Below, piece by piece: positions 50,364 to 58,531 of a stretch of DNA of 64,000 nucleotides. Within the stretch, counting starts at the first letter, position 1; the number at the start of each line of letters is the position of its first letter. Source of the stretch: an uncultured Pseudomonadales bacterium (GTDB lineage: Bacteria > Pseudomonadota > Gammaproteobacteria > Pseudomonadales > Cellvibrionaceae); the NCBI GenBank assembly GCA_947487765.1, contig CANKXO010000006.1, positions 228,155 to 292,154 on the forward strand, given 5' to 3'. The notes under the pieces were generated by a model. It did not search any database. It saw nothing but the letters and a program-made list of their open reading frames with translations, and was not told the DNA's origin. The translations under genes and the position numbers were made by a program.

Positions 50364-50611
50364 TGTGAAATTCCCTTTAAATAACATTCAATCCATTTAT
50401 TGTGCCGTTTATAGTCTCTGTTGTCTGTAGGATATCTCTCACTTTCTGCTGCTATGAATGAATACAATAAAAATTGATTTGTTCCTTCCAATTCAGTCAT
50501 ACCTTTAATCCAATCATTTTTCATCAATGTCACAAGATCTTGTGATTGCTCAAAATCTAAAAAATCTATACATTGCTGCTCTCTAAGTTTTATTACGTTT
50601 AATAAGATATA
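50360..50611 (-). pseudogene. 5'-truncated minus-strand gene, operon partner of the decayed gene
   Basis: Open on the minus strand for 83 codons with coding-like content (LREQQCIDFLDFEQSQDLVT, MKNDWIKGMTELEGTNQFLL, ERYPTDNRDYKRHNKWIECY). Its TGA overlaps the next ATG (ATGA). No usable start is visible upstream of the internal ATG (54 aa), so the 5' end seems lost. It contains one copy of a 23-nt exact repeat also found after the luxR-type gene. Confidence 0.55.
50526..50548. repeat. 23-nt repeat with 16-bp palindrome, copy 1
   Basis: TCACAAGATCTTGTGA (50530-50545) is a perfect palindrome. With its flanks, the 23-nt sequence is identical to 54567-54589. This copy lies inside the decayed gene. 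Confidence 0.6.
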
Positions 50612-51050
50612 TTATCATTAAGCCAATGATGTATAACGGTTGGATAAGTGGTGTTCACGACGATTGTGCTCTGTTTAATTTGATGATGCAAATAACTAGT
50701 GCGCATGTTTTTTATTGAATATTGTAAGTTGTTAGAGGTGTCGTCAAAAACATTATTATGTTGTTTTTTTATGTCAGAATTGCGCAGAGATAAATGATTT
50801 TAGGGGTAATGGGTTGCAAGAGTTGATTTTCAATTTGCTTTCCAGCTACCATGCAGCCACTTTTATTTAGGCATACTATTTGATGAAATAAGACTATTTC
50901 CTTTTTGGGATGGTCGGCTTAATTTACTTTATATAGAAATTATACTGCTATTTTTTTAGATTCATCATAGATTAAGGGAAATGTAAGTAATCTCTTTGAG
51001 TAGTTATTAAATGGATGCTGTTTACAAAAAAACAATGAGCCTTTGTATTG
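50612..51050. other. AT-rich intergenic region
   Basis: I see no coding signal on either strand. It separates the degraded operon from the HTH gene at 51051 and probably contains that gene's promoter. No terminator or tRNA is evident. Confidence 0.4.
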
Positions 51051-51932
51051 ATGAGTAGTGGAATAAGCTTGCCAACCTATGAAGAACTGGACGCTCTTAC
51101 TAAAAGCCTTGTAGATCTTGATGTTAGTGTTAGTCGGACTATGTCTGAAGTACGAAGAATTCAGAAGTGGCATCATCAAACGCTATCTAATCGCTTTGAC
51201 GGTATCAACCCAGAGACACTTAAAAGGTATATGCAGCCAAGTTATGAAGGAATGAGGCCTATACATGTTTTGGCTGCCTTTAGTTGGGTTACTATGATTC
51301 CAATGACTAGCTTTTTTAAGGGCCTTAAAGTTTTAGAAGCTGACAGGGGAATGGATGGTGATGCACTAGAAGCTATCATTCGCTGTGGGCGTTTATCAGC
51401 AAAACGATTTAAATGGCTGTTGGAGATTCTTTGTGATTTTCATCAGCCAAAATCGAAGGAAAAGTATTTGCTTATAGAAGAGAGTATAATTAGCGAATTT
51501 GGTTCTTTAGATCTATATGATGATACGGCATTTATGCCCCCAGAAAAACTTAGTATTACACAGTTTGGTGATGATTATTACTATTCTATTGCAAGGGCTC
51601 TTAAGGACTTTAGGAGTATTAATCAACTTAATCCTAAGCAAGTAGCTGAAGCTTTGGGACTCTCTATGGATCGGTATTGCTTATTGGAAAATGAGAGTGA
51701 AAGCAAACTTAATAAGCCTTTTTCTTTGCATATTGGCATCCGGGTGCGATTGGCTTTTCACTCCCATAGCCATGTTGAGTTTACTAAGTATATGCACGTG
51801 TACCCACAATTTCACAAATTAAGAGTGATTCAGCATATTCGCGATACGTTGATTGTTGAGGCACTTAGATATGTGCCTCAACAATGTAAACGATCAGTTA
51901 TTAATATTATGAATGAAATGGCGTCTCTTTAA
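51051..51932 (+). CDS. Putative transcriptional regulator with C-terminal XRE-like HTH
   Basis: ATG 51051 opens MSSGISLPTYEELDALTKSL; a TTG lies just before it. The first 190 residues are helical with no named domain. Residues about 200-225 (SINQLNPKQVAEALGLSMDR, then Y-C-L-L-E-N-E) form an XRE-type helix-turn-helix with the usual E-x-x at the end. A 60-residue tail follows. It lies next to a LuxR-type locus and may belong to the same regulatory neighbourhood. Confidence 0.65.
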   Translation: MSSGISLPTYEELDALTKSLVDLDVSVSRTMSEVRRIQKWHHQTLSNRFDGINPETLKRYMQPSYEGMRPIHVLAAFSWVTMIPMTSFFKGLKVLEADRGMDGDALEAIIRCGRLSAKRFKWLLEILCDFHQPKSKEKYLLIEESIISEFGSLDLYDDTAFMPPEKLSITQFGDDYYYSIARALKDFRSINQLNPKQVAEALGLSMDRYCLLENESESKLNKPFSLHIGIRVRLAFHSHSHVEFTKYMHVYPQFHKLRVIQHIRDTLIVEALRYVPQQCKRSVINIMNEMASL

Positions 51933-52009
51933 ACAAAATGACTGCGTGAATTGACTTTAAAACACGCAGCCAAATGAGTTGATGTCATTCAATAACTTGT
52001 TACTATGTA

Positions 52010-52849
52010 TCAAGCTACTTTTGAGTCAATATTGATTGTTTTATGGAGTTGAAGTATAGGTTTAGATAAAAGTTTTGCGGTTTCCTCCGGGTATTCTAAA
52101 TGGATTAAATGGTCTGCGTTTTTGATTATGTCGAATGAGCAGTTTGGTATTTTTTTTGATAGCTCCAATGCGTTTTCCAGTGTAACGTAAGGATCTTTTT
52201 CGCCAACACAAATGGCACAAGGTATTTTGATTTCAGAAAGGTCGTATGATGGTTTAAATCCTAGTAGTCTGAGCGTGTTTTCACAAAAAGAAACTAATTG
52301 GTTTTCATTGAATTGAGATACTTTGTTTTTTATTTGTCTCACAATGGCTTTTCCCCGTGGTATGTTTTTATCGTCAACAGTAAGGGAGTCAATAAATACA
52401 CTGGCAAATTGTTTTGGGTTTCTGAGAGAGTCAGATAGCATGAGGATTGTATTTTTTCTTCCTGCTTCAGGTATTCCATCTGATCCACCTGCAATTGATA
52501 TGGATCGTACATCCGGGTGTATTTTGTACGCTTCAATTGCAATGGCTGTTGCATATGAGAAAACTGCAAGGTGAATAGAATCAATTTTTAAAAACTGAAG
52601 TAAGTCAAATAGCATGTATGCTTGATCTTTTATGCAATACCGAGATGTGAGTGGTGGGTTAATGCCCGTGCCAGGTAACTCAATAGTAATAGTATTGATA
52701 TATTGAGAAAAATATTGAGAAAAATATTCAACATTTTCTATTTGTTGAAGTGCGCCAAGCAAAAAAACACAATATTCTTTAGAGTTGTTTTTTTTGTAAA
52801 TAGAATATCGATATGGAAGGTTGTTAAGTTGAGTTGTATGTATAGTCAT
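52010..52849 (-). CDS. Alpha/beta hydrolase, RhlA-like
   Basis: The 279-residue protein has the alpha/beta-hydrolase layout: an early L-G-A-L-Q-Q-I-E-N loop, I-T-I-E-L-P-G-T-G-I-N, the nucleophile elbow L-A-V-F-S-Y-A-T (not the usual G-x-S-x-G), the acid in CVGEKDPYV, and the His in NADHLIHLE. The strand order and the L-G-A/L-P-x-x-G pattern remind me of RhlA, which makes hydroxyalkanoyl precursors of rhamnolipids. Plain esterase is an alternative. Its start is followed upstream by a long AT-rich gap. Confidence 0.7.
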   Translation of the reverse strand: MTIHTTQLNNLPYRYSIYKKNNSKEYCVFLLGALQQIENVEYFSQYFSQYINTITIELPGTGINPPLTSRYCIKDQAYMLFDLLQFLKIDSIHLAVFSYATAIAIEAYKIHPDVRSISIAGGSDGIPEAGRKNTILMLSDSLRNPKQFASVFIDSLTVDDKNIPRGKAIVRQIKNKVSQFNENQLVSFCENTLRLLGFKPSYDLSEIKIPCAICVGEKDPYVTLENALELSKKIPNCSFDIIKNADHLIHLEYPEETAKLLSKPILQLHKTINIDSKVA

Positions 52850-53370
52850 AATATAAGTCTCCGTTATTAATTAAGACTTAATTACTATATACATGTATTA
52901 TTGGCGAAGAAATCTTGATGGTTTTTTGTCGTTAAAATCATCTTTTATGTGTGTATTATCCTTAAAGTTTGTGTGTCTTATCTGTCTTTTTTTGATTTTT
53001 TGGTAGTGGTTTAAAAGTTTTTTGTGATAAGTAATCGATGGTTGTAGTTAAGTCAATAAAAAAACAAACCGAACTCTATGGTTTTCAAAAGCAATTAATT
53101 TCTTTATTTTCCCAGTATTAAAATTATCCTTGTGGTTTGTAAATCTACCAATGTTTGATGGCGGCTGAGTGTTTTTTATAAGTCACTGTATTTGTTGGTA
53201 GATGGAGTATAAATTGTAGGTTTAGTTTTTTTGTCATGAATTAAAACAAAATGGCTGTGTATATTAATTAGAAAATGCACAGTGTAATAAGTTGATATGT
53301 TCTCCTTAATTATTAAAAATTCGCTTTAAATAATTCAGTGCTTGTTTTGCATGAAAATGGAATGTTTGTT
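52850..53370. other. AT-rich intergenic gap between hydrolase and 53371
   Basis: About 500 bp with no coding signal, long T and A runs and no clear hairpin. It probably carries promoters for the divergent hydrolase gene and the small gene at 53371. Confidence 0.35.
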
Positions 53371-53574
53371 ATGAGTAATGAGTCGTTATCTAATGAATTT
53401 ATTCATTCAGAAGTGTTAGCTGAAACCTATGTTGAGGAAGTGAGAGAAATCAGAGCGTTACTTGAACAGGGTAATGTCGATAAAGGGCTTTTATTATTGG
53501 AGGAGTTAGAGCAGGCGATGCCGGTAACATTGGCTTGGAATGAATGTGATGATGGCGAGCATATTTTTCACTAA
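53371..53574 (+). CDS. Small acidic protein (67 aa), paralogue of 54778
   Basis: I prefer ATG 53371 (MSNESLSNEFIHSEVLAETY); the frame is open to 53338. The C-terminal half, RALLEQGNVDKGLLLLEELE then Q-A-M-P-V-T-L-A-W-N-E-C, matches the 61-aa protein at 54778 (RKLLAVGRIDETLILLAELE, then A-S-M-Q-V-T-L-A-M-G-D-C). Both end in an I-F/I-H type tail. The two copies flank the luxR-type gene. No known family. They may be modulators or targets of the regulator. Confidence 0.65.
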   Translation: MSNESLSNEFIHSEVLAETYVEEVREIRALLEQGNVDKGLLLLEELEQAMPVTLAWNECDDGEHIFH

Positions 53575-53727
53575 ATTGACGATGTGAATAGGATTGGCTT
53601 CATGGGTTTATGATAAGGGCAAGAATAGGAGCAAGTGTTAGTGGTGTGCAGTAGACCAGATGAAAATAACTGTATGGTCAACCTTAGGAAAATTAATCGC
53701 AATTACTGAATATTATAGGGAGATAAT

Positions 53728-54546
53728 ATGTTATCCATTGATACATTGTCTTGGTTTAAAGATAAATTGGATTACCGGCCTTATGTCATTGATCGTTCGG
53801 TGCTGGCCAGCCAAGCGACCTCTTACACTGATTTCGTGAAAGGGCTGTTATCAGCAAGTACGATGGAAGATGTGCATGCGTTATGCCAGGCCATTAGTCT
53901 GTATTATGGTTATAACTATTTCGGTGTCGGCTTGCTTTACCCTAAAGCCGATCAGCAATTTGTTTGCCATCATGTAGTGGGAAAGGTCTCAGGTTGGACA
54001 ACATATTATCGGCAACACTTGATGTTTGTTGATCCCTTTTCGGATCACTGTATCAGTCACGCTGTGCCATTGTCTTGGCTAATGAATCATGATGCACAAC
54101 AAGAGCTTTATGCGGTTTCACCAACAATAGCAGAAGCGTTTTGTGAATTTGGGGTGACCAATGTGTTGTCGATCCCTTATCACATTAACGGTGGCGTGCT
54201 GGGATGTTTTCGTTTGATGTGTCTTAATCATCAAGGGTTATCTGAGACCGACATGCAACGAGGCATCGTCGAGCTGCATTCAGTTACCGCTTACCTCATG
54301 GCGGCTTTAAGTAAGGTATTGTTAAGTGATGATGCCGTGCATGGCCAAAAGTTTATTGAATTAACCGTTAAGGAACAACAGGTGTTAACGTTGATTGCTA
54401 AAGGGTATTCGGCGAATAAAATTGCGATGACGTTACGAATTGCTGAAAATACGGTGCTCACACATACCAAACGTATCTATCGCAAGCTGGGGGTGAATAA
54501 TCGTCAGCTTGTGATTGTGCGGGCAATGGCATTAGGTTTATTGTAA
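53728..54546 (+). CDS. LuxR-family quorum-sensing regulator (solo)
   Basis: GGGAG precedes the ATG. The 272-residue protein has an autoinducer-binding domain with the conserved ligand residues W90, Y94, D102, P103 and W117 (GWTTYYRQHLMFVDPF, then SHAVPLSW). The C-terminal DNA-binding domain is a LuxR HTH (LTVKEQQVLTLIAKGYSANK, then I-A-E-N-T-V-L-T-H-T-K-R-I-Y-R-K-L). No luxI-type synthase is in the window, so it is a LuxR solo here. A TCACAAGATCTTGTGA palindrome lies 25 bp after the stop. Confidence 0.9.
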   Translation: MLSIDTLSWFKDKLDYRPYVIDRSVLASQATSYTDFVKGLLSASTMEDVHALCQAISLYYGYNYFGVGLLYPKADQQFVCHHVVGKVSGWTTYYRQHLMFVDPFSDHCISHAVPLSWLMNHDAQQELYAVSPTIAEAFCEFGVTNVLSIPYHINGGVLGCFRLMCLNHQGLSETDMQRGIVELHSVTAYLMAALSKVLLSDDAVHGQKFIELTVKEQQVLTLIAKGYSANKIAMTLRIAENTVLTHTKRIYRKLGVNNRQLVIVRAMALGLL

Positions 54547-54567
54547 AAAAATACTATTTTTTTACAA
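54541..54567. terminator. Perfect 13-bp inverted repeat overlapping the luxR stop
   Basis: TTGTAAAAAAATA, a central C, then TATTTTTTTACAA. It forms a perfect AT dyad over the stop codon; the T-rich right arm could act as a weak terminator. Confidence 0.5.
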
Positions 54568-54589
54568 ATGTCACAAGATCTTGTGATTG
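54567..54589. repeat. 23-nt repeat with 16-bp palindrome, copy 2
   Basis: Identical to 50526-50548 and containing TCACAAGATCTTGTGA. The position between the luxR-type gene and the small paralogue at 54778 suits a binding site of a dimeric regulator, possibly the LuxR protein itself. Confidence 0.6.
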
Positions 54590-54777
54590 AAAAAGAGTGG
54601 GATTTTGCGTTCAATAGCATTAGAGATTCGGATTAAGGAACCGGTAGAGGTGATGGGGTGAGTCATAAATACTATTCGTTTTTATAAAGTAATAATTGGC
54701 AATACGCTTATTGTTTTTATCAGCATATACCGAATCATAGTAAGCACCGAAGCACAGGACCGATAGGACATATCACA

Positions 54778-54963
54778 ATGATGAATTATGATTTTTATGG
54801 AGAGCACTTGTCAGAAAATTATATCCATACAATATCACTGGCAAGAAAATTATTGGCTGTCGGACGAATTGATGAAACGCTAATCCTGTTGGCAGAATTG
54901 GAAGCCTCTATGCAAGTAACATTGGCGATGGGTGATTGTTACGGTGTTGAGGTAATACATTGA
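54778..54963 (+). CDS. Small protein (61 aa), paralogue of 53371
   Basis: Starts at ATG 54778 or the next ATG at 54781; no strong ribosome binding site. It shares the R-x-L-L-x-x-G-x-x-D-x-x-L-x-L-L-x-E-L-E core and V-T-L-A end with the 53371 product (see there). It lies downstream of the palindrome repeat. Confidence 0.6.
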   Translation: MMNYDFYGEHLSENYIHTISLARKLLAVGRIDETLILLAELEASMQVTLAMGDCYGVEVIH

Positions 54964-55051
54964 CTGGATAAGCAAGGGTAGCCAGTGTCTGTGATGCAAC
55001 TGTAGAGAGTCGTCGAGTAACAGGGTGTTTTTATCAGCAAGGAAAAACGGT

Positions 55052-55468
55052 GTGGAGCAGTTAGAGGATTGGGATTTTATCAACATGTATCAGCGTCGAC
55101 AGCAAGCTTGCAATAAACCTCATGCAGTGATTGATTTAGCCTTGTTGCCCTGCTCTGTGAACGATATTGAAAATACGTGGGGTGTTGTTTTTTCGCGTAA
55201 TACACGTGACGGGCGATGTACCGATAGCGCAGTGATGGGCTTTTTAGGGCGTGATAGCTTTTTGTTAACCAGTGAACATCCTATGCCCTCAATGATGGGG
55301 GTTTACGTGCAATGCTCAACATTGCTGGATAAGGCGTATTATCGGTATGTGATACAGGGAGTCATGCAGGTATTGGATCTCTCGTTACGGCAGTTGTGCT
55401 GGGTGAATCCTCTGGTGAAAAAAGCGTTCACCGTAAAAGACGATGAGGCATACCACGCACGACGTTGA
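55052..55468 (+). CDS. Unrecognised protein (138 aa) near the luxR locus
   Basis: I choose GTG 55052, which has AAGGA eight bases upstream; the frame is open from 55025, and ATG 55085 is another option. The product has a WGVVFSRNTRDGRCTDSAVM segment, then FLGRDSFLLTSEHPMPSMMG, and helices with Y-Y-R-Y-V-I-Q-G-V-M-Q. It could be a small alpha/beta enzyme, but I recognise no family. It is close to the upstream 54778 gene and may be co-transcribed. Confidence 0.6.
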   Translation: MEQLEDWDFINMYQRRQQACNKPHAVIDLALLPCSVNDIENTWGVVFSRNTRDGRCTDSAVMGFLGRDSFLLTSEHPMPSMMGVYVQCSTLLDKAYYRYVIQGVMQVLDLSLRQLCWVNPLVKKAFTVKDDEAYHARR

Positions 55469-55555
55469 TGTCATTTGATGTCAATAAGTTTGATGTAAAT
55501 AAGTACGCGCTCAGCGAGCCGATGAAGTAAACACAATGAAAGGGATGTCGTCGAA

Positions 55556-56038
55556 ATGGATATCAGTACAGTATTTGCCAGTAGTGTTTGTGGCCATAAG
55601 GCTTGTGTAAAAAACACTGTGTCAACGGTGATCACGTTGCTGCTTAGCATGAGTGTGTTGTGGCCTTCGTTGCTACAAGCGGATGAATATCAAGTGAATA
55701 TCCATCTTGCCAGTCACCACTTTATTGAACGAGATGATGGTGGTGACTGGAATGAAAAAAATTACGGCTTAGGTCTTCAAAAACGTGTGGGGGCTTATGC
55801 GATTGAAGGGGGCGTGTTTAAAAACAGCTACGACGATACGTCGCTGTATGCCACGGTCAATAAAGTCATCGGGTATCGAGCTGTTATTGTGTCAGGATTT
55901 GCTGGTATGGCATCCGGTTACCCTGACGAAGTGTCGACCCTACGTGGGCTTCGTTTCATTGGCGGTATCGGTATGACGTATCGCCATATCCGAGTCACAG
56001 CGACCCATAAATTTATATCGGTGTCATTGTCGTTTTAA
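55556..56038 (+). CDS. Secreted outer-membrane-like beta-barrel protein (160 aa)
   Basis: A hydrophobic segment near residues 22-40 (TVITLLLSMSVLWPSLLQAD) looks like a signal peptide with a cleavage site before D-E-Y-Q. After it, alternating strands are visible (VNIHLASHHFIERDD, NYGLGLQKRVGAYAIEGGVF, K-N-S-Y-D-D-T-S-L-Y-A-T-V), with a terminal aromatic F, as in small outer-membrane barrels. Related proteins occur in many proteobacteria and phages, with no firm function. Confidence 0.6.
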   Translation: MDISTVFASSVCGHKACVKNTVSTVITLLLSMSVLWPSLLQADEYQVNIHLASHHFIERDDGGDWNEKNYGLGLQKRVGAYAIEGGVFKNSYDDTSLYATVNKVIGYRAVIVSGFAGMASGYPDEVSTLRGLRFIGGIGMTYRHIRVTATHKFISVSLSF

Positions 56039-56239
56039 TACCGGGAATGTCATTATTTTTTTCGAGGAGAGGTTTACATGTTAAATTATTTTGTGTCGAT
56101 TTTGGCGACAAAAAGTGACAGTGCTTGGCTTTTGCCTTGAAATTTATACATTCATTTGTTACATTTTGCGCCACTTAGGATATCAATAACCCTATTGCGC
56201 GATGTAATGATGTAGTAGCTAATAGGTAGAAAGGACTTC

Positions 56240-58528
56240 ATGGACGACATGACAGAAAAACAACACGCAGATTCCCCTCTAGGTTCCGGCCCACACGCCC
56301 TTGCGATTATTGCCCAGCTTCATCAAGTGGCAGCTGATCCCAAACAACTTCTTCATCAATTTTCCAATAAAGATCAAGCCTTCGGTGATACCGAAATTCA
56401 GCGCGCGGCCAAAGCTATTGGCTTTAAATCGCGATTAATTCAGTGCGAGCCCAAGGATTTATTGGGCGCAGCATTACCAGCCATTGCCAAAACACACGAG
56501 GGCGATTATTTTATTATTGCCAAGGTTCAAGAGGGCACTGAGCCGAATCAAGATAATGGGAATGATCAAGCTGATAACGCAACCGCCTCATCAGCAAACG
56601 TACAAAAAATATTAATTCTAAATCCAGGCGAGTCCGCTCCTCAAATTCTGACAAGCGAAGAGTTGTCATCCTTGTGGACGGGCGACGTGATATTGGTCAC
56701 TAAGCGCACCAAATTATTCGAATCAGTTCGAGAGTTTGATATCTCGTGGTTTATCCCTTCTCTCGTTAAATACCGCAAGTTATTTGGCGATGTGTTACTG
56801 GTTTCCTTTTTTCTTCAATTATTTGCACTGATTACGCCCCTATTTTTTCAAGTCGTCATGGACAAAGTCCTAGTGCATCGAGGCTTAACCACACTCGATG
56901 TTTTGGCGATTGGCTTCTTTTTTATCGCGGCATTTGATGCACTGTTAGGCGGCGTGCGCAATTATTTATTTAGTCACACCACCAATCGTGTCGATGTTGA
57001 ACTGGGCGCAAAACTGTTTAATCATTTAACGGCGTTGCCACTATCGTTTTTTTCCTCACGGCAAGTCGGCCAAACAGCGGCACGCGTGCGTGAACTCGAT
57101 ACCATCCGCAACTTTATTACCGGTTCTGCGTTAACCTTATGTATTGACCTGTTCTTTACGTTAATCTTCTTTGGCGTGATGTGGTATTACAGCCCGACAT
57201 TAACGTTGGTGGTGCTCGCTACGATTCCTATTTATATTTTATTATCAGTCTTTATTACACCTATATTGCGCCATCGCCTCGATGAAAAATTCAAACACAG
57301 TGCCGCCAATCAAGCCTTTTTAGTCGAAGCCGTCTCCGGCATTGAAACCATCAAAGCCAGTGCCGTCGAACCCCAAATGCAACAACGTTGGGAAGACCAG
57401 ATTGCCAACTACGTTAACTCGTCCTTCAGCACACAACACCTCAGCAATATTGCCAACCAAATTGCAGGCTTTGTGAATAAGCTCACCACACTGGGTATTA
57501 TCTGGTTTGGGGCCCATGCCGTCATGGCGGGTGAGCTTAGTGTGGGGCAGTTAATTGCCTTTAATATGATAGCCGGTCGTGTCAGTGGGCCGATATTAAA
57601 ACTGGTGCAACTGTGGCAAGACTTCCAACAAGCCGGTATCTCCGTTAAACGCTTGGGCGATATTTTAAATACCCCTCGCGAACCCGGCTTTAACCCCAAC
57701 CGCAGCACCTTGCCTCAACTCAAAGGGCAAGTGACCTTCGAGCATGTGCGCTTTCGTTATACCCCGTCTGGCCCCACTATTATTGATGATACCTCGTTAG
57801 CCGTTGGTGCCGGTGAGGTCATTGGTATTGTCGGTCGCTCTGGCTCGGGTAAAAGTACCCTCACCAAATTAGTTCAGCGGTTTTATATCCCCGAAGGTGG
57901 TCGTGTCTTAGTTGACGGGGTTGATTTGGCCGTAGTGGATACCACCTGGCTACGACAAAATATCGGTGTCGTATTGCAAGAAAACTTCTTATTTAACCGC
58001 AGTGTGCGCGACAACATTGCCTTGTCTAATCCTGGCCTCCCCATGGAGCGGGTTGTTCACGCGGCTAAGCTGGCCGGTGCTCACGAATTTATCCTGGAAA
58101 TGCCCGAAGGGTACGATAGCTTGGTGGGTGAACAAGGGGGTAATCTGTCCGGCGGGCAACGTCAGCGCATTGCCATTGCGCGCGCCTTAATTACCAACCC
58201 GCGCATTTTGATTTTTGATGAAGCGACCAGTGCGTTGGACTATGAGTCGGAACGCATAATTCAAGAAAATATGGCGTCCATCTGTAAAAACCGCACCGTG
58301 TTTATTATTGCCCATCGCCTCAGCACTGTCCGCCACTGTGACCGTATTATTGTGATGGAAAAAGGGCGCATCGTGGAAGAGGGTAACCACGACCAACTAT
58401 TAGAACTCAATGGTTACTACAACAAATTGCACAGCTATCAAAACCATAGCCCCAGCATACGGCCAGTGACGGCCCAAAAAGCTGCCAGTAAACGGGTAGA
58501 CAGTACACCACAAGGCGAGGAAGGCTAA
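56240..58528 (+). CDS. Type I secretion ABC transporter, HlyB-like
   Basis: AAAGGA precedes ATG. Residues 1-150 form a C39-like domain without the catalytic Cys (HALAIIAQLHQV in its place), as in HlyB, so it docks rather than cleaves the substrate. Residues 165-450 hold six transmembrane helices, and the ATPase follows with Walker A GRSGSGKSTL, signature NLSGGQRQRIAIARAL, Walker B RILIFDEATSALD and the H-loop IIAHRLST. It exports the RTX protein encoded from 62099, together with HlyD and a TolC-like pore located elsewhere. Confidence 0.95.
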   Translation: MDDMTEKQHADSPLGSGPHALAIIAQLHQVAADPKQLLHQFSNKDQAFGDTEIQRAAKAIGFKSRLIQCEPKDLLGAALPAIAKTHEGDYFIIAKVQEGTEPNQDNGNDQADNATASSANVQKILILNPGESAPQILTSEELSSLWTGDVILVTKRTKLFESVREFDISWFIPSLVKYRKLFGDVLLVSFFLQLFALITPLFFQVVMDKVLVHRGLTTLDVLAIGFFFIAAFDALLGGVRNYLFSHTTNRVDVELGAKLFNHLTALPLSFFSSRQVGQTAARVRELDTIRNFITGSALTLCIDLFFTLIFFGVMWYYSPTLTLVVLATIPIYILLSVFITPILRHRLDEKFKHSAANQAFLVEAVSGIETIKASAVEPQMQQRWEDQIANYVNSSFSTQHLSNIANQIAGFVNKLTTLGIIWFGAHAVMAGELSVGQLIAFNMIAGRVSGPILKLVQLWQDFQQAGISVKRLGDILNTPREPGFNPNRSTLPQLKGQVTFEHVRFRYTPSGPTIIDDTSLAVGAGEVIGIVGRSGSGKSTLTKLVQRFYIPEGGRVLVDGVDLAVVDTTWLRQNIGVVLQENFLFNRSVRDNIALSNPGLPMERVVHAAKLAGAHEFILEMPEGYDSLVGEQGGNLSGGQRQRIAIARALITNPRILIFDEATSALDYESERIIQENMASICKNRTVFIIAHRLSTVRHCDRIIVMEKGRIVEEGNHDQLLELNGYYNKLHSYQNHSPSIRPVTAQKAASKRVDSTPQGEEG

Positions 58529-58531
58529 GCT

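Noticed and set aside
16008..50437. Similar 20-nt GTCTGTAGGAYATMTCTCAC sequences near 16010 and 50425
   Set aside because: 18 of 20 match, but one copy lies in decayed coding sequence and no further copies or gene context support a function.
53728..55468. Complete LuxI/LuxR pair with the 55052 product as synthase
   Set aside because: The 138-aa product lacks the conserved LuxI residues and motif order; I treat the regulator as a solo.
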